Assembly (NCBI RefSeq): GCF_010183535.1 | Contig: NC_071330.1 | Location: forward strand, 1,435,217-1,499,216 | Origin: Caenorhabditis remanei | Lineage: Eukaryota; Nematoda; Chromadorea; Rhabditida; Rhabditidae | Length of the DNA stretch: 64,000 nt | Reading direction: 5' to 3' | Part shown: one piece after another, positions 43,201-51,433 of the stretch | Layout of the letters: each line of letters starts with the position of its first letter | How positions within the stretch are numbered: the stretch's first letter is position 1 | Position numbers and translations under genes: made by a program | Notes under the pieces: generated by a model | The model's database searches: none | Seen by the model: only the letters and a program-made list of their open reading frames with translations | Told to the model about the DNA's origin: nothing

Positions 43201-43507
43201 TTTAAGACGAAAAACTGCAATTTTCAGCAGTTTTCCATGCAAAAAGTACCGAAATAGCTAAAAATTACTCCCATTATTACCTGGAAAGAGCGCTTATGCT
43301 TTGTCTCTGAACAGTGAGCATTTCGCTCCGTCTCTGTATAGAACAGCGATGTGCACGCCTTATCGCCACAGTCGAATCGCCTGAAAATCAATTTGGAAAA
43401 TACAGAATTCTGAAACTCCTTGCATACTTATATTTGAAGTGTTTGTAGATGTGTGGATCGTCTCCTTCTATGTTCGCCGAACACAAGGGACACACTTGTT
43501 GAGCCAT
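40286..43507 (-). CDS. ztf-8: C2H2 zinc-finger protein, ZTF-8-like
   Basis: Nine exons (43507-43428, 43380-43281, 42987-42656, 42331-42042, 41992-41907, 41501-41301, 41249-41112, 40786-40712, 40639-40286) keep phase to 551 residues. Zinc-binding pairs are visible in MAQQVCPLCSANIEGDDPHI with a following His, FDCGDKACTSLFYTETERNA with His/His, CEQCKQEIPYLYF with HVIVSH, and LACQACNDNKD with REHIEYNH. KCPLDGCVEVYKRQCDLAGH adds a final finger. The middle is Ser/Thr/Pro-rich and basic (KKKKKSDLFKKRV). The C-terminus is acidic with SAPSAPSAPT repeats and VKQEP, a SUMO-like consensus. In C. elegans, ZTF-8 works with the 9-1-1 clamp in germline DNA repair. The symbol rests on the adjacency to daf-41 and clk-1 (same cosmid in C. 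elegans) and on overall layout, so it is tentative. A 985-bp foldback begins 46 bp upstream of the start. Confidence 0.8.
40805..41075. mobile_element. Long GCGCTC-type foldback element
   Basis: GTTACAACTGCGTCCCCGCC, GAGAGAGTATCGGCGAGAGA and TCTGGTGCGAAACAGATTTT on the left are mirrored on the right by AAAATCTGTTTCGCGCCAG, CTCACCGATACTCTCTCG and GGGGCGCAGTT. It lies in the intron between exons 7 and 8 of the zinc-finger gene. It is the best copy of the family seen near 1.5 and 50.9 kb. Confidence 0.7.
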
Positions 43508-43552
43508 TTTCTAGAATAAATCGATGAGTTTTAGTTCTAGCCGCTGCTATTA

Positions 43553-44537
43553 CAGTGCGCGAGATATCTTTAGGACCCCCCTTAATTTTGGGGGTTCTGG
43601 AAAAACAAGAATAGATATTCAAAATCTTTTAATGCCAATCGATTCCGAATCCAAAATAACCTCCGGAAACACATTTTCATGAGCCTATCACTTTTCATAC
43701 CGTTGTACCACCGAAAAGTCACTTTTTCAACTGGAAAAAAACCAATTTTCAGTTGATTTTCAAAAAATATTATTTAGGTGGAAATAGTATCACAATTTAT
43801 TGTGTTTTTACATGTTTTAGCATCAATTTCTGTTTGTTTTATCTTCAAAAGCAAAACACGCAAAATCACTTTTTGAGCATTTTTTTAACTTTGATGGCTT
43901 ATTTCTCTGAAATAGAATTGACTACTATTTTGAAACGTTATTGGTCACTTGCCGCATTTACTGGTGAACCTATTGCAAAACAGATTTCAGAAAAATACTA
44001 ACTTTGAGCGGAGTTATATTGAATTGAATCCAAACAGTTGTTATTTCCACGTTTTCAGTAGATGACATGCAACTCCGCTCAAAGTTGGTATTTTTCTAAA
44101 ATCTGTTTTGCAATAGGTTCACCAATAAATGCGCCAAGTGACCAATAACGTTTCAAAATAGTAGTCAATTCTATTTTGAAGAAATATGCCATCAAAGTAA
44201 AAAAAATGCTCAAAAAGTGATTTTGCGTGAATTAAAGTTTTGTTTTTGAAGATAAAACAAACAGAAATTGATGTTAAAACATGTAAAACTACAATAAAAT
44301 GTGATTTTGTGTGACCCATTTCCACCTAAATGATTTTTTTTTGAAAATTGGTTTTTTCCAGGTGAAAAAGTGAATTTTCGGTGGTACAACGGTATGAAAA
44401 GTGATAGGTTCGTGTAAATTTGTTTCTCGGGGTTATTTTGGATTCGGAATCGATTGGCATTCACAGATTTTTGATATCTCTTCTTGTTTTCCAGAACCCC
44501 CAAAATTGAGGAGGTCCTAAAGATATTTCGCGCACTG
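43553..44537. mobile_element. Tc3-like foldback element, 985 bp
   Basis: The arms are about 470 bp each with a central loop of only some 60 bp near 44010-44070. The left end reads CAGTGCGCGAGATATCTTTA then GGACCCCCC, and the right end is its diverged complement ending GCGCACTG. TA flanks both ends (43551-43552, 44538-44539). CAGTG ends, a TA target and the GGACCCCC block resemble Tc3/mariner termini. It has no transposase coding. It sits just upstream of the zinc-finger gene start and downstream of daf-41. Confidence 0.8.
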
Positions 44538-44829
44538 TATATAGATGATAAGAAGTAATCAGAGCAGCAAAACAATCAAGCTACTGATAAAACAATAATC
44601 TGACGAGAATCGAGTATTCTGATATCACTTTACTTTTTGAATTATATAATAATAGGTAGATTTGAAGGAGACAATAGAAAAACTGTGAATGAGATACGGA
44701 AGACGTTCACAAACTGTTGAAGAAAACGGGGGGTGTATGAAAGAGGGAAATAGGAAAAAACGAATTAAATTAGAGATTATCGAATGCAGTGTTCAATTCA
44801 AACTCGGATTGATGGGTGATGAGAGTGGT

Positions 44830-46366
44830 TTAGGCCTTGACTTCGGTCTTTCCTTCCTCCTCTTCTTCGTTGTCCTCGAGGTCTGGCATGTCTGAAACAA
44901 CACGTCCATTTGGGTTATACACATCGCCCTCTTCTTCCTCAAACATTGGGCCTGAGGGACAATTGGACCTTACTAGGGAAGGCCTCCAGGTGACCGTGGA
45001 GTTATGGGTCGTGACCTATATCGTTGGAAAGCTGAGAGAACGCTGATTCCAAATATATATTCAGTTTTTGCCCTCGAGGCCTGGTATTCGAGAAAAACGA
45101 GGTCAAAGTTTGGACCCTTGACAAGTCATTACCTTACCAACGTGTTAAAAATATCGGCAGCGTGGCGCAGGTGGTAGTGAGGCGGTGTGGCATGAGAAAG
45201 GGTGTGGGTTCGGTCCCGGCCACGCGAATTATTTTTTTGCATTTTTTGTAATGAACTTTTAAGGTTCTCTGACCAGGTCTGTCTCACTTTTTCAATATTT
45301 GGATAATGTTTTATTGATTTTCAAGTAAAAATAACAAAATTTTTGAACAATTGTTTTTCAAAAGTTTTCAAAAATTTGTCCATCATTTGATGGTCGAAAA
45401 GTGATGAAGTACTAGGAAAATTTTTCTCGTCTTTTTTGTTTCAAATGGCTTATATTCACATAGGAATCAATAAAACATTATTCAAATCTTGAAAAAGTGA
45501 GACAGACCTGGTCAGAGAACCTTAAAAGTTCATTACAAAAAATGCAAAAAAATAATTCGCGTGGCCGGGACCGAACCCACACCCTTTCTCATGCCACACC
45601 GCCTCACTACCACCTGCGCCACGCTGCCGATATTTTTAACACGTTGGTAAGGTAATGACTTGTCAGGGGTCCAAACTTTGACCTCGGTTTTCTCGAATAC
45701 CAGGCCTCGAGGGCAAAAACTGAATATATATTTGGAATCAGCGCTTTCTCAGCTTTCCAACGATATAGGTCACGACCCATAACTCCACGGTCACCTGGAG
45801 GCCTTCCCTAGTTAGGTTAGTCAGGGTGTGAAGGATCACTTACCATCATCTTCGTCATCGAGTCCACCGAAATCAGCTCCTCCGCCGGCTCCTCCCAAAG
45901 ATGACATGTATTGGTTCAAGTCGAATCCATTTCCGATTCCACCACCGACTCCGGCTCCAGCTGCCGCCGCTTCCTCGGCCTCCTCGTCCTCATCCTCGTC
46001 CTTCCACTTTCCAAAGTCCACCTTCAACCAGTGAACTTTCCCCTTCGTCTGAAGAAGACGTGGCCACCATCCGGGAGTCTTCTTCTGAATAGTGATCTCG
46101 ACGACACGAGTCGATGATCCGGTGTGTTTGACGGAGGCTGGGTCGATTTCGTCGAAGAACTCGAGTGTTGTCTCGTATTTGTCGGTCTTGCTGCTTCCTC
46201 TGAAAACAAATTATGATAAAAACTTGGAAATTAGATGGAAAACGTACTGGAAATGAAGTTTGTTTCCCTCTCCTTTCAGCTCCTCAATTTTCGCCTCATC
46301 AACCTCGATAGTCAGGTAGACGAGAGATTCGCGTTGAGCCCAGAGTACTTGTGGTTGCTTCGACAT
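44830..46366 (-). CDS. daf-41: Hsp90 co-chaperone p23
   Basis: Exons 46366-46248, 46199-45844 and 44951-44830 give 198 residues. p23 binds the ATP-closed N-domains of Hsp90 and stabilises client complexes. In worms DAF-41 affects dauer entry and lifespan. The CS domain begins MSKQPQVLWAQRESLVYLTI and includes TGSSTRVVEITIQKKTPGWW and the signature WPRLLQTKGKVHWLKVDFGK. An acidic block (DEDEDEEAEE) leads to a Gly-rich NGFDLNQYMSSLGGAGGG stretch and an acidic tail (DLEDNEEEEE). The protein is longer than human p23 (160 aa) mainly through the Gly/Ala insert. The start lies five bases after a TTTCTTCCAG acceptor, indicating trans-splicing. Intron 2 is almost entirely one foldback element. Confidence 0.94.
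44973..45811. mobile_element. Foldback element carrying a tRNA-like core in each arm
   Basis: The ends CTAGGGAAGGCCTCCAGGTG and CACCTGGAGGCCTTCCCTAG are perfect complements, and a TTA duplication flanks the element (44970-44972, 45812-45814). Arms of roughly 350 bp face each other around a centre near 45390. Each arm holds a tRNA-like segment (45160-45225, and reversed at 45559-45624) with A-box-like TGGCGCAGGTGG and B-box-like GGGTTCGGTCCC, bounded by complementary GCGTGGC and GCCACGC. A TTA target duplication is typical of PIF/Harbinger-type MITEs. The element fills intron 2 of daf-41. A further partial copy lies at 63937-64000. Confidence 0.8.
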
Positions 46367-47349
46367 GTTATCTGGAAGAAAGAAATTGAGAATGTGAAAC
46401 GAAAACAAGGATGATGCAATTTTAAAACGAAGGAGAGAAATTTCAGGAAAAATTAGATTTTCGGAAAAAAAATCAGTTAAAAGCGACACTTATGAATTCT
46501 CTTCATCAAAAGTAATGACAACTAGAGGTCAAATATCACGAAAAACACCTGAAAACATATTTCAAACGTTTCTCAATGCTGAATATCATTTAAAAAAACA
46601 ACGAAAGAAGTTTTTAGCACAATTTTCTCCAAATATGTTAAAAATTGATGACAATAGAGGAAAAATAAGATTTTCAAACTTTAGCGTGAAAATCAATAAC
46701 TCCTTAATCTCCTTATCGCATTTAGATACTTCTAGCTTTCATTTTTCACGAAAAACGCCTACAAACAGTTAGGACGTCATCATTTTCATCCTTAAAGCGT
46801 GAAAACTGGCTGAAATTCTATAAAAATTAGGTTTTTTGAACGGAAAAAATGCATTTAATATAGAAATCAACGGTTCCCTAATCTTCTAATCGCATTAAAA
46901 TATTTCTAGCATTCATTTATCACAAAAAACACCTGCAGACTTTTCCAACATCATTTTCACGCCTAATTTCTCATAAATTCGCCTAAAAATCGATGAAAAC
47001 TCGATGCGCAATATGCTGAATATTAAAATAAGAAGCCAAAATCGCAAGTTTCGCGAAAGTTCCGCCTGAAAATCACCATGGAAACCGCATAAAAAGACGA
47101 TTAGAAATGCAGAATTCAAATAATTCGAGAGAGTTCCGTTTTCGTGGCGAGACCCGCGCGCGAAATTGCATGCGCCTTTAAACGGCCACGTCCACATTCC
47201 AACGGTTTTCGGCTCTTTTTGGCTCAAATTGCATGAAATAAAATAGAAAAGTTGATAAAAATAACAAAAAATAACACAAAATCTCTTAATTTACACCTTA
47301 AAATCGATTTTTTCAGCTGAAACTTTCATAAAACTCAATTTTTTTGTAG
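46367..47349. promoter_or_regulatory. Divergent upstream region of daf-41 and the zinc-transporter gene
   Basis: No coding exon is seen. At 47143-47157 CGTGGCGAGACCCGC is the reverse of a motif in the ant-1.1/hinge promoter, and it lies in a short GC-rich island with CGCGCGCGAAATTGCATGCG. A CATTTATCACAAAAAACACC block recurs three times near 46520-46930 with GAAAATCAATAACTCCTTAA-type variants, so part of the region is a diverged direct repeat. Confidence 0.5.
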
Positions 47350-50300
47350 ATGTTCCGTCTCGCCTGGGTATCCAGGTCGTTAAACCATCCACAAGGGAAA
47401 CGAGGACTGATTTCCACGTTAGTATGTCTGATATGTGTGGGAATATTGGCGATTTGTGTGTCCACGAGCCATTCGATAGGTAAAATTGCAAAAAATTGCA
47501 AAATTTTCACAAAAATAGTATAGAAATGAGTAAAAATTTCGAATTTTCAGTTCTAATGTCTGCAATGTGGATCACAATCTTCGCCTGCTGCTCCCAGTTC
47601 GCCTCTCTTTATTCCATGTCGATCACTGATAAGCCTACACACAAATTTAGTTATGGTCTCGCGAGAGTCCCCGTTTTGGCTGTTTTCAGTACTACTGTAA
47701 GGGTTTTTTGGCTGAAAATTTAATTTTTTGAGGTTTTCAGACTCTAGCGCAGTTATTCTCAATCTTTTTATCGAAAGAATCATTCGAACACTTGTTATCA
47801 CCGGATCATCATGGATCTCATGACGCATCGGCTGCTCATGAACATGAAGTCGAGGAGATTGGTGGGTTTTTGGGTATTTTCTTGAGAAAAATAGAAAAAA
47901 ATGGAAAGAAAAGTGAATAAATAAAGAACTCCGGATGTTTTCAATAAAAAAACTTCGATTTTCGAAGTATTTTTCATAAAATTTATAGAAATTGATCATT
48001 TCTGGCTGTTTTTTTAAAGTTTGGCTGCGAAAACGACACTTTTTCTGTTAATAAACATCAAAAAATGCACTTTTCTTATTTGAAACGATGTTTTTTCAGT
48101 TTTCGAATCATCAACTGAAAAATTCAGGGAATCTACGAAAATTCGCGCAATTTTTTTCTAGTTTTGCTGTGAAAATAGCTTGTTTTTATCATAAAAATAA
48201 TTCAAAAACTTGAAAATTTCATATTTTTATCCGAACCTGTGTTGTTTTCTTTAACCCGTTGAAATTTCTGAATTTTGAGCAGAAAAACAGCTCGAAACCG
48301 TATGGTTTGCTCTAAAAATCATCTAAAAACCGAAAAGTTTCATTATTTATCATAAATTTGGGTTTTCTTCCGATTTTACTGCTCAAAATCTGAATTTCCA
48401 GTCTTTTTTCAATTATTTTCATCGCGAAAACTGTTAAAACCAATCATAATCACAAAAATCTGAAACTTTGTGAAATTTTGGCTAGAAAATTGAAAATAAA
48501 CGATTTCGAGCTATTTTCGATTGAAAAAGTCAGAAAACTCGCCTAGAGACCTCAAAAATCTCAATTTCCAATAGTTTTTCAACCATTTTCATGGCAGAAA
48601 ACTGTTAAAAACCAATTAGAATCACGAAAATATGAAATTATACGAAATTTTGGCTCGAAAAATTGAAAAATTCCCTAAATAATAGCTCTGCACAGTTCTT
48701 ACAACTGCGGTCCACCGAAATATCCTTGAAAAATGTCTCTTTTTCTCTGAGTCTCTCAATTTCGCACACTATTTTCTTCGGTTTCGGTAGAGCGCGGTTG
48801 TAAGTGTGCCGTGCTAATAACAAATTTGAGCTATTTCGATTGAAAAACTCAGAAAAATTGCCTAGAAACCTCAAAAATCTGAATTTTAGTAAATTTTCCG
48901 CTCTGAATATTGCAAAAATTCCTAAAATCCACCTCAAAATGATACTTTTCCAGGCGGAGGATGGCCATATTTCGTCGGTTCGGCCGCCTCATCAGTCGCC
49001 CTTCTACTCTCCGCCTACGCTCTCAAGAATCAACCATTCCAACACGTTCTCACATCTGCAACAGCTTCAAGTCTCCAAGAACACGCCGCTGATCTCTCGC
49101 AAGCCGTCTGTTTTGTGATTCCAGGACTCTCAAGGTTACTGTTGCCACGTATCAATTCGATGGTTCTGTTGGCGGCGACGACGAGCGGATTGTTGATGCT
49201 TTGTGAGCATTTTAAGTGAGTTTTTGTCTGAAATTCCTGTTTTTTTCAATGAAAAACGCCCAAAAATTGGGGGAAAATGCATACAATTCCGGTTTTTAAA
49301 TTAAAAAAAAAGAATTTTTTCACTATTTCTCCCCCGAAACCCTCAAATTTCAGACACGATTTTGCGTGGGCCGATCCAGTATGCTGTCTCCTTCTCTCCG
49401 TCGCCGTGTTCTCTACAATGTGGCCTCTTTCCACATATACTGGAATGATTCTCCTCCAAACGACACCTCCGCATCTGATTAATCAAATTGATCGGTTGGT
49501 TTTCTCTGAAAAAGTACTGAAATAATCTGAAATTTTGTTCCAGATGCCTGTCAGAAGCATCACATATAGATGGAGTGCTCGAATTGAAGAGTGGACGGTT
49601 TTGGCAATTGGATTTCAATCAATTGGTGAGGGATTTGATAGGAAAATTGCGAAATTTTAACAGAAAAGACAAAGTTTTGACTAGAAAACTGTTGAAATAG
49701 CAGAATTTCGCAAAAATACAGTTGAAATTCTGTAAAATCTATCGAAAAATAAAGAAAATCATCCAATTTTGATGAAAAAAACGGTCCCAAAAGTTAGTTT
49801 TTTAAAGTAAAATTGGTTATAAATAAGATTTTCGGCGCACCAAAACAAAAAATACGAATTTTTGTCAGAAAAGATAGAATATTCCATATTTTCGACGAAA
49901 ATGTTCAAAAACCATCTGAAAAGCTCCAATTTTTGTTCTAAAAGTGATAAAAATGTGGAAATTTTCAATTTTTCGGTTAAAAAATGATCGAAAATAGCGG
50001 TTTTTCTCTAAAAACGCCTAAAATAACCGATTTAATGACGAAAATGGATGATTTTGAGCTAAAAACGAGTGAAATCGTCTACCAGGCGGAAATAGCCGAA
50101 TTTTCTCAATAGAAATAGCTGAAATGTAGAAAATCTGTCGAAAAATTGCGGAAAAATCTAAACATTTTCTGCGAAAACATACCAAAAACCTTCGAGTTTC
50201 CCAAATTTTCGTTAAAAACACCAAAAAATCTTCTTTTTTCCACCAAAAACTATTTGAAATTCTCCAATTTTTGTTTTAAACGTCGAAATTTTCTATTTTT

Positions 50301-50821
50301 GATAGAAAAATCACTATAAAAAGCGATTTTCTAGTCTGAAAACGACTAAAATTGCTGATTTCATGATAAAAATCGACGATTTTGAACGGAAAACTCGAAT
50401 TTTCATTAAAAATTCCCCATAACCTCAATTCCCTTTGCAGGTTGGAACAGTAGACGTTCGAGTGCGTCGGGAAGCCGATGAGCAGAACGTGTTGGCTCAC
50501 GTGACGGAGAAATTGTCGTCAGTGATTACAGTACTCACAGTTCAAGTGGTCAAAGATGCGGCATGGTCAGCAGGAGAGGCCACGTACACTAATGGACACA
50601 TTCATGGAGTTAATGGAGGAGCAATTAGTGGAGGAGGAGGGGGACACGGCCACGCCCACGACAGTCATGGGGATCATGGACACTCTCATGGTGATCATGG
50701 TCACAGTCATGGTGCCGATGAGCATGGACACTCTCATGGTACTGGAAATAACGATCATGGACACAGTCATGGTGGAGAGCAGAGTCATGGACACAGTCAC
50801 GACGGCGTCTTTTATCATTAG
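47350..50821 (+). CDS. toc-1: Zinc transporter of the SLC30A6 (ZnT6) type
   Basis: Exons 47350-47479, 47551-47696, 47741-47861, 48954-49215, 49354-49494, 49544-49625 and 50441-50821 give 420 residues. It is a cation diffusion facilitator. ZnT6 partners ZnT5 in the Golgi to load zinc into secreted enzymes. Matches to ZnT6 include FSYGLARVPVLAVFSTTTLA, SLQEHAADLSQAVCFVIPGL, TGMILLQTTPPHLI and RREADEQNVLAHVTEKL. The usual HxxxD zinc-site residues of TM2 are absent (FACCSQFASLYS), as in ZnT6, so the protein is probably an auxiliary subunit. The C-terminal 60 residues are a striking GHSHGDHGHSHG repeat, which human ZnT6 lacks. The ATG abuts a TTTTTTGTAG acceptor. clk-1 lies 613 bp downstream on the same strand. 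The symbol follows the toc-1/clk-1 neighbour relation known in C. elegans. Confidence 0.88.
48680..48822 (-). mobile_element. GCGCTC-type MITE copy
   Basis: The copy is reversed. TTCTTACAACTGCGGTCCACC is at the left and TTTCGGTAGAGCGCGGTTG with GTGCCGTGCTAATA at the right. It lies in the long third intron of the zinc-transporter gene. Confidence 0.75.
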
Positions 50822-51433
50822 GAGTTTTTATTGCAATCGCGCTCCACTGGCAAATTCATCAATTCCGGTGGAGCACAGTTGTATTAGTCGAGCATTCCTG
50901 TTGCAACCGCGCCCCACCGCAAATGAGAGAGTATCGGCGAGAGAGACGCAGAGTTTTTCACCATTTTTGATCTATTTTCGTATTTTTTTGTGAATTTCTA
51001 TGAAAAACGGTGAAAATCAATGTTTCTCTCGCCGATACTCTCTCGTTTGCGACGGAGCGCAGTTGTAATCAAAATGCTCGGTTTATAACTGTTAGTATTT
51101 AATTGAATTATTGATTTTTTTCCGGGTTTTTAATTAATAAATACCAAAAACCATTTTCGCATTTCCCCCCAATTTTTATGTACATATCAGGTGTAATTTA
51201 TTGATTTTTTTTGTGTTTCTGATAAGCATCTGTGATTTCAACGATCCCTCATTTCGTCCCCTTTTTCCTGTTTTTTTTTCGTTTTCTAGTGATATTTCAT
51301 TAATTTATCGAATGTTTTGTTCTTTTTTTTCGTGAAAAAATGCAAAAAATGGCCCAAAACCCATCAGAAATCATGTTTTTTTCTCTCCGATTTTTCCGAT
51401 TTTTGTTCAAAAAACCACCCAAAAACCACACAG
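50822..51433 (+). promoter_or_regulatory. Spacer between zinc-transporter gene and clk-1
   Basis: These 612 bp hold a GCGCTC-type foldback near 50885-51090 (ATGAGAGAGTATCGGCGAGA mirrored by CTCGCCGATACTCTCTCG). An AATAAA at 51136-51141 could end the upstream transcript. The clk-1 ATG directly abuts a CACACAG acceptor. Tight same-strand spacing fits an operon, stretched by the inserted element. A separate clk-1 promoter cannot be excluded. Confidence 0.45.

Noticed and set aside
45160..45225. A functional tRNA gene in daf-41 intron 2
   Set aside because: Box spacing is compatible, but the acceptor, D and T arms cannot all form in standard register, and a mirror copy lies in the other arm of a transposable element.
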